Positions 1-7,194 of a stretch of 27,093 nt of DNA are shown here, piece after piece. Position 1 is the first letter of the stretch, and each line of letters starts with the position of its first letter. The translations under genes were made by a program, and so were the position numbers. The notes beneath the pieces are model-generated. The model searched no databases and was not told the origin of the DNA. It was given only the letters and a program-made list of their open reading frames with translations. The DNA lies in the NCBI GenBank assembly GCA_023386865.1, contig JAEWIV010000085.1:1-27093 (forward strand), in the 5' to 3' direction. The stretch comes from Pseudomonadota bacterium (GTDB lineage: Bacteria; Pseudomonadota; Alphaproteobacteria; Reyranellales; Reyranellaceae).

Positions 1-11
1 TGCCGCCGGCG

Positions 12-803
12 TTGAAGGCCAGCCAGGAGCTGGTCGTCGCCGGCATCGCCGTCCGGCGGCTGCAGACGGCAGCGGCGCGCGCCGCGCTCGCCCGCGCCCG
101 GCGGTCGGCGCTCGAGGCTGACATCCCGGCGTTGACGGCGGAGGTCGAAAGCGCCTCGCAGGTCCTGGATGCGCCGGCGGCACGGCTGATCAGCCGCGGC
201 GCGCAGCGGCCCTTGCTGCTCGAGGAGGTCGAAGCGCTGCTCGGCTCGAAGGCGCTGGTCATCGACGCCTGCCGCCATGCCGCGCGCGAGCAAGGCGAGA
301 TCGTCGCGCTCGGCCGCCGTCCGGTCCTGTTCGCGCTGGCCCGCGCGCTGGGCGAGGCGTGGCCCGCGGACGTGCCGAGAAGCGCGCTGATCACGCGCGC
401 CTTCCGCGCGAGACACGTCGACGAATCGCATCGCGCGCGGTTGCGCGTGGAGATCGGGCGGTTGCGCTCGGCGCTTCGGCCGCTGGCCGCCATCGGCGCC
501 ACCAAGCAGGGCTTTGTGCTGCAACCGCGGCGCGCCCGCGAGGTCGTCGTCCTGGCGCGGCCTGTCGAGGACGAGCATGCGAGCGTGCTTGCCTTCCTCG
601 CCGACGGCGAATCCTGGTCGAGCTCTGCCCTGGCGCTCGCGCTCTCGGCCAGCCAGCGGACCGTGCAGCGGGCCCTCGATGCGTTGGCGGCCGCGGGCAG
701 GGTGCAGCCCTTCGGCCGCGGGCGGGCGCGCCGCTGGCTGGCCCACCCGGTGCAGGGTTTCACGACAACCTTGTTACTCCCCGGGCCGCTGCCGAGCGAC
801 TAG
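12..803 (+). CDS. Double winged-helix transcriptional regulator, possibly 5'-truncated
   Basis: The frame is open to the window edge, so the TTG at 12 is only the first possible start seen and the true start may lie outside. Two DNA-binding modules can be read. Residues about 117-173 look like an OmpR-type winged helix (alternating LRVEIGRLRSAL helix and a GFVL wing). Residues about 188-245 form a second winged helix, with a recognition helix around SQRTVQRALDALAAAGRV followed by a basic wing. The N-terminal 50 residues are Ala/Arg-rich and helical. No ligand domain is recognised. The beta-propeller gene follows 21 bases downstream on the same strand and is likely its operon partner. The exact family and target are unknown to me. 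Confidence 0.6.
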   Translation: MKASQELVVAGIAVRRLQTAAARAALARARRSALEADIPALTAEVESASQVLDAPAARLISRGAQRPLLLEEVEALLGSKALVIDACRHAAREQGEIVALGRRPVLFALARALGEAWPADVPRSALITRAFRARHVDESHRARLRVEIGRLRSALRPLAAIGATKQGFVLQPRRAREVVVLARPVEDEHASVLAFLADGESWSSSALALALSASQRTVQRALDALAAAGRVQPFGRGRARRWLAHPVQGFTTTLLLPGPLPSD

Positions 804-824
804 ATCTGTCGCAGGAGAAACAAC

Positions 825-1472
825 ATGAAGCGATCTGCCGCCGAAATCATCCACGAATACGGACCGTTCCCCGGCGTCGACCAGGTGAACGGCGTCACCT
901 TCGACGGCCACTACGTCTGGTTTGCCGCCGGTGACGCGCTGAAGGCGTTCGATCCCGAGAACGGCGACGTCCGGCGCTCGATCGACGTCGCGTCCCATGC
1001 GGGCACCGCCTTCGACGGCCGGCATCTGTTCCAGATCGCCGAGGATCGCATCCACAAGATCGATCCCGAGACCGGGCGTGTGCTGGCCACGATCCCCGCG
1101 CCCGGCAACGGCGGCGATTCCGGTTTGGCATGGGCCGAAGGCACGCTCTGGGTCGGCCAGCATCGTGGCCGCAAGATCCATCAGATCGATCCCGAGACGG
1201 GCAGGGTCCTGCGCACCATCGAGTCCAACCGCGTCGTCACCGGCGTCACGTGGGTCGACGGCGAGCTCTGGCACGGCACCTGGGAAGGGGAGGAGAGCGA
1301 TGTCCGGCGGATCGATCCGAAAACGGGTGAGGTCCTCGAGAGCCTCGAGATGCCGGCGGGCACCGCGGTGTCGGGTCTCGAATCGGACGGGGCTGGCCGG
1401 TTCTTCTGCGGCGGAGGCGGAAGCGGGAAGGTGAGAGCCATCCGTCGTCCCACCGGACGGCGAACGGGCTAA
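825..1472 (+). CDS. Beta-propeller protein (Vgb / glutamine-cyclotransferase-like repeats)
   Basis: The 215-residue product has repeated blades of the form I-x-x-IDPxTGxVLxTI (IHKIDPETGRVLATI, IHQIDPETGRVLRTI, VRRIDPKTGEVLESL), each following a Gly/Trp strand such as GTLWVGQ or GELWHGT. This is the pattern of Vgb/PQQ-like and glutamine-cyclotransferase-like propellers. There is no signal peptide or membrane segment, so it should be cytoplasmic. About five blades are visible, short for a closed propeller. The start is supported by AGGAG six bases upstream of the ATG. It lies just after a double winged-helix regulator, suggesting a two-gene unit. The substrate cannot be read from the sequence; enzymatic or binding function is open. 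Confidence 0.65.
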   Translation: MKRSAAEIIHEYGPFPGVDQVNGVTFDGHYVWFAAGDALKAFDPENGDVRRSIDVASHAGTAFDGRHLFQIAEDRIHKIDPETGRVLATIPAPGNGGDSGLAWAEGTLWVGQHRGRKIHQIDPETGRVLRTIESNRVVTGVTWVDGELWHGTWEGEESDVRRIDPKTGEVLESLEMPAGTAVSGLESDGAGRFFCGGGGSGKVRAIRRPTGRRTG

Positions 1473-1603
1473 GCCTGTTTCGCCCCTAGGAACTGGCGAT
1501 CTTCCGATCGTTCGGCTCGGCGTCCATCCGTCGGCAAGGCACTGGCGAGGCTTGGGGCGCAGTGCTAACCGGGCAGACGACAACGTGTCGGGAGTACCCC
1601 AAG

Positions 1604-2806
1604 ATGACCGAAGCCTTCATCTGCGATGCCATTCGCACCCCCGTCGGGCGTTACAACGGCGGCCTCGCCGCCATGCGTGTCGACGATCTCGCCGCCCATC
1701 CCATCAAGGCGCTGATGCAGCGCAACGCCAATGTCGACTGGGGCTCGGTCGACGACGTGATCTACGGCTGCGTGAACCAGGCGGGCGAGGACAACCGCAA
1801 TGTCGCGCGCATGGCGGGCCTGCTGGCCGGGCTGCCGGTCGAGGTGGCGGGCGCCACGGTCAACCGCCTGTGCGGCTCGGGCCTGGAGGCGGCTGGCCAT
1901 GCAGCGCGCGCCGTGAAGCTCGGCGAGGCCGACATGATGATCGCGGGCGGCGTCGAGGGCATGACGCGTTCGCCCTACGTCATGGGCAAGCCCGAGGGTC
2001 CGTTCGACCGCAGCATGAAGCTGGAGGACACGGTGCTAGGCTGGCGCTTCGTCAATCCGCGCATGAAGGCTGCCTACGGCATCGACCCGATGGGCCAGAC
2101 CGCCGAGAACGTCGCGGGCGAGCACCAGATCAGCCGCACCGACCAGGATGCCTTCGCCTATCGCAGCCAGCGTCGCTGCAAGGCCGCCCAGGATCGCGGC
2201 TTCTTCGACAAGGAGATCGTCAAGGTCTGCGTCAAGAAGGGCAAGACCGAGGTCGTCGTCGACAAGGACGAACATCCGCGCGGCGACACCACGATGGAGA
2301 CCCTGTCCAAGCTGACGGCGGCGTTCCGCGAGGGCGGCTCGGTGACGGCGGGCAACTCGTCGGGCATCAACGACGGCGCCTGCGCCATGATCGTGGCGTC
2401 GGAAGCGGCCGCCAAGGCCAACGGCCTCACGCCGCGGGCGCGCATCCTGGCCGCGGTGTCGGCCGGCGTGCCGCCGCGCGTCATGGGCATCGGCCCCGTG
2501 CCGGCGACTCAGAAGCTCCTCGCCAAGCTCGGCATGACCATGCGCGACTTCGATGTCGTGGAGCTCAACGAGGCGTTTGCCGCGCAGGCGCTGGCCGTGC
2601 TGCGCCAGCTCGGCCTGCCCGACGACGCCGAGAACGTGAACCCCAATGGCGGCGCCATCGCGCTCGGCCATCCGCTCGGCGCCTCGGGCGGCCGGCTGAT
2701 GATCACGGCGCTGAACCAGCTCGAGGTCACCGGCGGCAAGCGCGCGCTCTGCACCATGTGCATCGGCGTCGGCCAGGGCATCGCGCTCGCGATCGAGCGC
2801 GTCTGA
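1604..2806 (+). CDS. pcaF: 3-oxoadipyl-CoA thiolase-type acetyl-CoA acyltransferase
   Basis: This is a thiolase of exactly 400 residues, the usual PcaF/PaaJ length. Active-site residues are in place: nucleophile Cys90 in NRLCGSG, His356 in GHPLG and Cys386 in CTMCIGVGQG. The stretch GCVNQAGEDNRNVARMA is characteristic of the beta-ketoadipyl-CoA thiolase branch, which cleaves 3-oxoadipyl-CoA to succinyl-CoA and acetyl-CoA at the end of aromatic degradation. The frame is open to an ATG 42 bases upstream, but the start at 1604 has GGAG nine bases before it and gives the family N-terminus (MTEAFICDAIRTPVG). No other pca or paa gene is adjacent, so a role in general beta-oxidation remains possible. 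It is convergent with argC. Confidence 0.85.
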   Translation: MTEAFICDAIRTPVGRYNGGLAAMRVDDLAAHPIKALMQRNANVDWGSVDDVIYGCVNQAGEDNRNVARMAGLLAGLPVEVAGATVNRLCGSGLEAAGHAARAVKLGEADMMIAGGVEGMTRSPYVMGKPEGPFDRSMKLEDTVLGWRFVNPRMKAAYGIDPMGQTAENVAGEHQISRTDQDAFAYRSQRRCKAAQDRGFFDKEIVKVCVKKGKTEVVVDKDEHPRGDTTMETLSKLTAAFREGGSVTAGNSSGINDGACAMIVASEAAAKANGLTPRARILAAVSAGVPPRVMGIGPVPATQKLLAKLGMTMRDFDVVELNEAFAAQALAVLRQLGLPDDAENVNPNGGAIALGHPLGASGGRLMITALNQLEVTGGKRALCTMCIGVGQGIALAIERV

Positions 2807-2846
2807 TGCGGCAGGCGCTTGTCGCCGCCGCCATCGCTTGCCTTCA

Positions 2847-3824
2847 TCATGGCCAAACGGGGAGGCCGTCCAGCCCCGCGGTTTCTGGCAGGCCGCAGAT
2901 CAGGTTCGCATTCTGCACCGCCTGGCCGGCGGCTCCCTTGCCGAGATTGTCGACCACGCCCATCGCGATCACCAGGTTGCGCTCTGGATCGGCGGCATAA
3001 CCGACAAACGCGAGGTTCGAGCCGGTAGCCCATTTGGTCTGCGGCGGCCTGTCGGTGACGCGGACGAACGCCCGCCCGGCGTAGAAGCGGCGGGCCGCTT
3101 CCAAGCACTGGTCCGTGGTGGCACGGCCGCGGCAGTACATGGTGGCGAGCACGCCGCGGGTCATCGGCACCAAGTGCGGCGTGAAAACCAGCCCGGCCGG
3201 GCTGCCGCCGCTCAAGCGCTCGATTGTCTTGGCCATCTCGGGCATGTGGACATGCTTGAGCAGACCGTAAGGCACCAGGTTCTCGTTGCTCTCGGCGTAG
3301 CCGAACTTGCTGTCGGCGCCGCCCCGGCCGGCCCCGGAGATGCCGGTCTTGGCATCGATCACGATGTTGCCAGGCTCGATCAGCTTGTCGGCCAGCAGCG
3401 GTGCCAGCGCGGTCAGCACCGCCGCGGGGAAGCAGCCGGGGTTGGCAACGCGGCTCCGACCCTCGATCCGGGCTGGCCAGACGTCGGCCAGGCCGTACGC
3501 CCAACCGTCGACGTAGCGGTGGTCGCCGCCGATGTCGACGATCTTCACGTCGTCAGGCACGCGCGCCAGCGCCTCGGCCGAGGCGCCCGTGGGCAGCGAC
3601 GCGAACAGCACGTCGAGCTTCGGCAGGGTCACAGGGTCCCACTTCTCGATCACCAGGTCGGCCAGCCTGGCCGGCACTCCCGGGAAGCGGTCCGCCAAGC
3701 GGCTGCCGGCGCTGCCCTCGCCTGCGGCGTAGACAAGCTCGAAGGAAGGGTGGCTCGCGACCAGGCGCATCGCCTCGCCGCCGCCAAATCCGCTGATGCC
3801 GACGATGCCGACTCGAATACTCAT
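2847..3824 (-). CDS. argC: N-acetyl-gamma-glutamyl-phosphate reductase, short form
   Basis: The enzyme reduces N-acetylglutamyl phosphate to the semialdehyde with NADPH, the third step of arginine synthesis. The 325-residue product has an N-terminal Rossmann motif (GIVGISGFGGGE, about 6-17), the catalytic cysteine in NPGCFP (Cys131) and the His region KHVHMPEM (about 190-197). It is the shorter ArgC type, lacking parts of the roughly 345-residue form. The start at 3824 has AGAAGGAC about seven bases upstream; an in-frame ATG 27 bases further up has no such site. It stands alone, without other arg genes, and is preceded by an arginine-rich leader peptide and an intrinsic terminator, so transcription attenuation by arginine supply is likely. 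Confidence 0.93.
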   Translation of the reverse strand: MSIRVGIVGISGFGGGEAMRLVASHPSFELVYAAGEGSAGSRLADRFPGVPARLADLVIEKWDPVTLPKLDVLFASLPTGASAEALARVPDDVKIVDIGGDHRYVDGWAYGLADVWPARIEGRSRVANPGCFPAAVLTALAPLLADKLIEPGNIVIDAKTGISGAGRGGADSKFGYAESNENLVPYGLLKHVHMPEMAKTIERLSGGSPAGLVFTPHLVPMTRGVLATMYCRGRATTDQCLEAARRFYAGRAFVRVTDRPPQTKWATGSNLAFVGYAADPERNLVIAMGVVDNLGKGAAGQAVQNANLICGLPETAGLDGLPVWP

Positions 3825-3850
3825 GGTGCTGTCCTTCTGGGGTTTGGGCA

Positions 3851-3874
3851 AAAGAAAACCCCCGGAGCCGGGGG
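3851..3874 (-). terminator. Intrinsic terminator in the argC leader (attenuator)
   Basis: On the minus strand a CCCCCG/CGGGGG stem with a four-base loop (3859-3874) is followed by TTTTCTTTT-type U-rich sequence (3851-3858). It ends 26 bases before the argC start. The nearest upstream gene on this strand stops about 400 bases away, so the terminator most likely acts on the argC leader itself. Bases 3872-3879 overlap its 5' arm and flank and are perfectly complementary to 3965-3972 in the leader, giving a possible antiterminator. Confidence 0.75.
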
Positions 3875-4013
3875 CTGCGGAGGTTCAGGAACGCGGGCCG
3901 AAGCCGTTCCGGCGGATGGGACCTACGATGAGGTGGTCACCACGCACACGGACGCTGATCGACGCGCAGCCCTACGAGCCGCCGCTTGGGTGCAGCGGCG
4001 TCGGCGTCGATCA
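3875..4013 (-). promoter_or_regulatory. Putative ribosome-mediated arginine attenuator structures
   Basis: All elements are read on the minus strand. The outer hairpin is TGATCGACGC (4013-4004) with GCGTCGATCA (3965-3956), ten perfect pairs. An inner stem is CGCCGC (4000-3995) with GCGGCG (3985-3980). The segment GGGCTGCG (3972-3965) is fully complementary to CGCAGCCC (3879-3872) at the base of the terminator. A further hairpin is GGAACG/CGTTCC (3910-3905 with 3893-3888). A ribosome stalled in the five-Arg run would cover the outer 5' arm and favour the antiterminator. The mutual exclusion is inferred by eye, not by folding. Confidence 0.55.
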
Positions 4014-4036
4014 TAACGGTTCAGGTTCCTGAGCAT
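3923..4036 (-). CDS. Arginine-rich leader peptide of argC
   Basis: A 37-codon open frame starts at 4036 (ATG) and stops with TAG at 3923-3925. Eleven of 37 residues are Arg, at positions 3, 7, 10-14, 21, 22, 25 and 26. Codons 10-14 are CGA CGC CGA CGC CGC, including CGA, an unusual choice in this GC-rich genome. The peptide ends SVCVVTTSS. The Arg run lies on the 5' arm of a hairpin (4004-4013 pairing with 3956-3965). There is no Shine-Dalgarno site, but a TTGACG element 37 bases upstream would place the transcription start close to the ATG, so initiation may be leaderless, as known for trpL of Sinorhizobium. High GC inflates Arg codons by chance, hence the caution. Confidence 0.6.
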   Translation of the reverse strand: MLRNLNRYDRRRRRCTQAAARRAARRSASVCVVTTSS

Positions 4037-4044
4037 GTCGTTCG

Positions 4045-4073
4045 ACACTGTCGCTACCCACATCGATCGTCAA
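4045..4073 (-). promoter_or_regulatory. Possible promoter of the argC leader
   Basis: TTGACG at 4073-4068 is a good -35 match. A 17-base spacer leads to a weak -10, CAGTGT (4050-4045), eight bases before the leader ATG. The start point would be at or within a few bases of the ATG. The geometry resembles the leuA leader promoter in this window, which has a better -10. Confidence 0.4.
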
Positions 4074-4098
4074 GGGGAATGTCTGCCGACCATCGATC

Positions 4099-4271
4099 GC
4101 GGAGGTTTCCGGTTCGTGGGTTCGCATCGTGGCGATGCCCGACTACACGGATGATTATCCCGACATGATGGGACCGGCCTACATCGTCTTTGGGCCTACC
4201 CGCGGCGAGTTCGCCGTCGGCTGTGTGACCGGCACATGACGCAGTCGAGTTCGACTGGAATGGAGCCAGGT
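4099..4271 (+). pseudogene. Fragment of a small conserved protein gene, frameshifted
   Basis: In one frame from 4099 the translation reads AEVSGSWVRIVAMPDYTDD followed by YPDMMGPAYIVFGPTRGEF and AVGCVTGT, then stops at 4237-4239. Shifting one base gives DAVEFDWNGAR from 4238. Together these resemble a small bacterial protein family with the order (W-R-I-V-E-M)...(GPAYI-F)...(GEF-FGCV-G)...(VEF-W-G). Here a start codon is missing in frame upstream (only an internal ATG at 4135), about 10-15 family residues seem lost at the shift, and the C-terminus ends where pncA begins on the other strand. The assignment rests on remembered family pattern, not on a search. It lies antisense to the region upstream of argC. 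Confidence 0.5.
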
Positions 4272-4880
4272 CTAAGCCGTCGCGTTCAGATTGATGCCGG
4301 CCTGGCGCATTGCGGTCAGCATGCTTTTCTTGCTGCCCTCGACGTCGATGGCGGCCGTCGCCTCCTGGACGACGGCGACGTCGAAGCCGGCCTGCCGCGC
4401 GTCGATCGCCGACCAGGCGACGCAGTAGTCGAGCGCCAGGCCGCAGAAGATCAGCCGCGTGAAGCCGCGCGCCTTCAGGTAACCGTCGAGGCCGGTGCGT
4501 GTCATGCGGTCGTTCTCGCGGAACGCCGAGTAGGAATCGATGCCGGCATGGAAGCCCTTGCGCACGATCATCTGCGCCTTGGTGATCTCGAGGTCGGCAT
4601 GGAATTCGGCGCCCGGCGTGCCCTGTACGCAGTGATCCGGCCACAAGGTTTGCGGACCGTACGGGAACTGCACCGAGGTGAAGGGCTCCGCGTCGCGCCA
4701 GGCGCTGGCGAACGAGGCATGGCCCGGCGGATGCCAGTCCTGGGTCAGCACGACGTGGTCGTGGCGGCCGATCAGGCGGTTGACCAGCGGCACGATCGCG
4801 CGCGCGCCCGGGACGGCAAGAGCGCCGCCCTCGCAGAAGTCGTTCTGCATGTCGACCACGATCAGCGCCTCGTTCGGCAT
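4272..4880 (-). CDS. pncA: Nicotinamidase (isochorismatase fold)
   Basis: The enzyme deamidates nicotinamide to nicotinate for NAD salvage in the cytoplasm. The 202-residue product carries the catalytic triad Asp10 (VVDMQNDF), Lys108 (VRKGF) and Cys153 (LALDYCV), and the metal site TQDWHPPGH (Asp48, His50, His54) with WPDHCVQGT (His83). The segment GIDSYSAFREND is typical of PncA rather than other isochorismatases. It starts 13 bases after the tgt stop on the same strand, so it is probably the last gene of a queA-tgt-pncA transcript. Confidence 0.92.
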   Translation of the reverse strand: MPNEALIVVDMQNDFCEGGALAVPGARAIVPLVNRLIGRHDHVVLTQDWHPPGHASFASAWRDAEPFTSVQFPYGPQTLWPDHCVQGTPGAEFHADLEITKAQMIVRKGFHAGIDSYSAFRENDRMTRTGLDGYLKARGFTRLIFCGLALDYCVAWSAIDARQAGFDVAVVQEATAAIDVEGSKKSMLTAMRQAGINLNATA

Positions 4881-4893
4881 TACGCACGCTCCG

Positions 4894-6018
4894 TCACAAT
4901 GGCGGTATGTCTCCGCGGCCGTGTTCCGCCTCGAAGGCGGCGATCCAGCGATCGAGCAAGCCGCTTTCGATGGCGCCCCTGAGGCCGCGCATGATGTCCT
5001 GGTAATATTGCAGATTGTGCCATGTCAAAAGCATTGGCGCGAGGATCTCCTCGGCGCGGATCAGGTGATGCAGATAGGCGCGGCTGTGATGGCGGCAGGC
5101 GGGACAGGCGCATTGCTCGTCGATCGGCCGAGGATCGTCGCGATGGCGGGCATTGCGCAGGTTGAGCTCGCCGCGGCGCGTGAAAGCCTGCGCCGTGCGG
5201 CCGGCGCGCGTGGGCATGACGCAGTCGAACATGTCGACGCCGCGCCGCACCGCGCCCACGATGTCCTGCGGCCGCCCGACGCCCATCAGGTAGCGTGGCC
5301 GGTGCGAGGGCAGGGCGGCAATGGTCACATCAAGGACACCGAACATCGCCTCCTGCCCTTCACCGACGGCGAGCCCGCCGACGGCGTAGCCGTCGAAGCC
5401 GATGGCGGTCAAAGCCTCGACGCTTTCCAGCCGCAGCTTCGGGAAGGTGCTGCCCTGGACGATGCCGAACAGGCCGTAGCCCGGTCGCGCCGCGAAGGCG
5501 CGCTTGCCGCGCTCCGCCCATTTCATCGACAGCCGCATCGAGAATGCCGCGGCGTCCTCGGCCACCGGCCAGCTCGTGCATTCGTCGAACGACATGGTGA
5601 TGTCGGCATCGAGCAGCTTCTGGATCTCGATCGAGCGTTCGGGCGTGAGGCGGTGCGGCGAGCCGTCGATCGGCGAGCGGAAGGTGACGCCGTCGTCGTC
5701 GAGCTTGCGGAGATCCTTGAGCGACATGACCTGGAAACCGCCCGAATCGGTCAGGATCGGGCCGGGCCAGTTCATGAATTTGTGCAGCCCGCCCAGTGCC
5801 GCCACGCGCTCCGCGCCGGGACGCAGCATCAGGTGAAAGGTGTTGCCGAGCACGATCTCCGCGCCGGTCTCGGCGACCGATTGCGGCAGCATCGCCTTCA
5901 CGGTGCCCGCGGTGCCGACCGGCATGAAGGCCGGCGTCTCGACCGTGCCGTGCGCCGTGCCGATGCGACCGCGCCGCGCGGCACCGTCCGCGCCGAGCAG
6001 TTCGAAGGAAAGACTCAT
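4894..6018 (-). CDS. tgt: tRNA-guanine transglycosylase
   Basis: The enzyme exchanges guanine 34 of Asp, Asn, His and Tyr tRNAs for preQ1 in queuosine synthesis. The 374-residue product has the usual bacterial length. Asp91 in LTDSGGFQ, the FDECT segment, GGLAVGEG, the nucleophile region DMFDCVMPTR and the zinc site CACPAC...YLHHL near the C-terminus are all present. The frame extends upstream, but the ATG at 6018 gives the family N-terminus and overlaps the queA stop as ATGA, which points to translational coupling. pncA follows 13 bases later. Confidence 0.96.
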   Translation of the reverse strand: MSLSFELLGADGAARRGRIGTAHGTVETPAFMPVGTAGTVKAMLPQSVAETGAEIVLGNTFHLMLRPGAERVAALGGLHKFMNWPGPILTDSGGFQVMSLKDLRKLDDDGVTFRSPIDGSPHRLTPERSIEIQKLLDADITMSFDECTSWPVAEDAAAFSMRLSMKWAERGKRAFAARPGYGLFGIVQGSTFPKLRLESVEALTAIGFDGYAVGGLAVGEGQEAMFGVLDVTIAALPSHRPRYLMGVGRPQDIVGAVRRGVDMFDCVMPTRAGRTAQAFTRRGELNLRNARHRDDPRPIDEQCACPACRHHSRAYLHHLIRAEEILAPMLLTWHNLQYYQDIMRGLRGAIESGLLDRWIAAFEAEHGRGDIPPL

Positions 6019-7058
6019 CGCCGCAACAGACAACAATCGCCGTAGGAATAGAAGCGGTATCGCTCGCGTACGGCGTGCGCATAAGCCGCCTTCATGCGCT
6101 CCAGTCCGGCGAAGGCCGCCACCAGCATGAACAGCGTCGAGCGCGGCAGGTGGAAGTTTGTGAGCAGCAGGTCGACGGCGCGGAAGCGAAAGCCCGGCAC
6201 GATGAAGATGTCGGTTTCGCCGGTCCAGGCGGGCACGGCGCCGTCGTGGTCGCGCGCCACGGTTTCCAGCAGACGCATCGCGGTCGTGCCGATCGACACG
6301 ATGCGGCCGCCGCTGCCACGCGCGTCGGCGATGGCCTGTGCCGTGGCCTCCGGCACCTCGCCCCATTCGGCATGCATGGCGTGGGCATCAGTGTCGTCGA
6401 CGCGTACCGGCTGGAAGGTGCCGGCGCCGACATGCAGGGTGACGCTCGCCGTGACGATGCCGGCGTCGGCAAGCGTCGCCATCAGGTCAGGGGTGAAGTG
6501 CAGGCCCGCCGTCGGCGCCGCAACCGAGCCGTCGAAGCGGGCGAACATGGTCTGGTAGTCGGCGCGGTCCTGCGCATCGGCCACGCCGCCGCGGATGTAG
6601 GGCGGCAGGGGCACCGTGCCGCTGTGCTCGAGGGCGGCGAGAAAGCGCGGGCCTGTCGTGTCGAAGACGAGCACGAGAGAGCCATCGTCGTTCTTGGTCT
6701 CGACTGTGGCGCCGAAATCCGTGAAGGCAATACGATCGCCCAGGCGCAGCCGCTTGGTCGGGCGGGCAAAGGCGAGCCACCGGCCTGCGCCCAGGTCGCG
6801 GATCAGCAGCGCCTCGACCGCGACGTCCTGGCGGCCGGCGGCGCCGCCGCGCACGCCCCTCAGCCGCGCCGGAATCACCCTGGTGTCGTTGAAGACAAGC
6901 AGATCGCCACGGCGCAGGAGCGAAGGAAGATCGCGCACGGTGCGGTCGTGCAGGCCGTCCGGCGCGACGTCGAGCAGGCGCGCGGCGTCGCGCGGCTGGA
7001 TCGGCCGCTGGGCGATGAGTTCGTCCGGGAGGTCGAAGTCGAAGAGATCGACGCGCAT
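6015..7058 (-). CDS. queA: S-adenosylmethionine:tRNA ribosyltransferase-isomerase
   Basis: QueA transfers and isomerises the ribosyl group of SAM onto preQ1-modified tRNA to give epoxyqueuosine, the step after Tgt. The 347-residue protein starts MRVDLFDFDLPDELIAQ, the standard QueA start, and contains NDTRVIPARL, AAPTAGLHFT, HVGAGTFQPV and TNFHLPRSTL. The ATG at 7058 is preferred to an in-frame TTG at 7073 because it matches the family start; no clear Shine-Dalgarno site is seen. Its stop overlaps the tgt start by four bases. Confidence 0.96.
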   Translation of the reverse strand: MRVDLFDFDLPDELIAQRPIQPRDAARLLDVAPDGLHDRTVRDLPSLLRRGDLLVFNDTRVIPARLRGVRGGAAGRQDVAVEALLIRDLGAGRWLAFARPTKRLRLGDRIAFTDFGATVETKNDDGSLVLVFDTTGPRFLAALEHSGTVPLPPYIRGGVADAQDRADYQTMFARFDGSVAAPTAGLHFTPDLMATLADAGIVTASVTLHVGAGTFQPVRVDDTDAHAMHAEWGEVPEATAQAIADARGSGGRIVSIGTTAMRLLETVARDHDGAVPAWTGETDIFIVPGFRFRAVDLLLTNFHLPRSTLFMLVAAFAGLERMKAAYAHAVRERYRFYSYGDCCLLRR

Positions 7059-7194
7059 CTGAGGCGGGTTCAATATGACGCGATGGGGGATTTCTCAACT
7101 CGCCGCCAATGACCTCAGAGGGCCTGTCGTGTGCCGGTGAAGGCCCCACGCTTCACTTCGGGTAACAGCGGCGGCTGTAAGTCGTCCTGCGTTA

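Noticed and set aside
3907..4014. Alternative leader frame starting at the ATG at 4014 (MIDADAAAPKRR...)
   Set aside because: It ends after 26 codons with only scattered Arg and is out of frame with the five-Arg run; the frame from 4036 fits the promoter and the hairpins better.
2838..4016. Long plus-strand frame of 392 codons opposite argC
   Set aside because: It is the complementary shadow of argC and its leader; the minus strand has the ArgC motifs, a ribosome site and normal codon use.
4079..4168. Short plus-strand frame MSADHRSRRF in the pncA-argC gap
   Set aside because: It is in a different frame from the family-like stretch and its composition looks random.
6487..7149. Overlapping Arg/Pro-rich frame on the minus strand within queA
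   Set aside because: Shadow frame of queA; Arg/Pro/Ala-rich translation without domain features.
7074..7194. Possible small gene or riboswitch upstream of queA
   Set aside because: No open frame with a ribosome site and no preQ1-riboswitch-like pseudoknot pattern could be recognised in these 121 bases.
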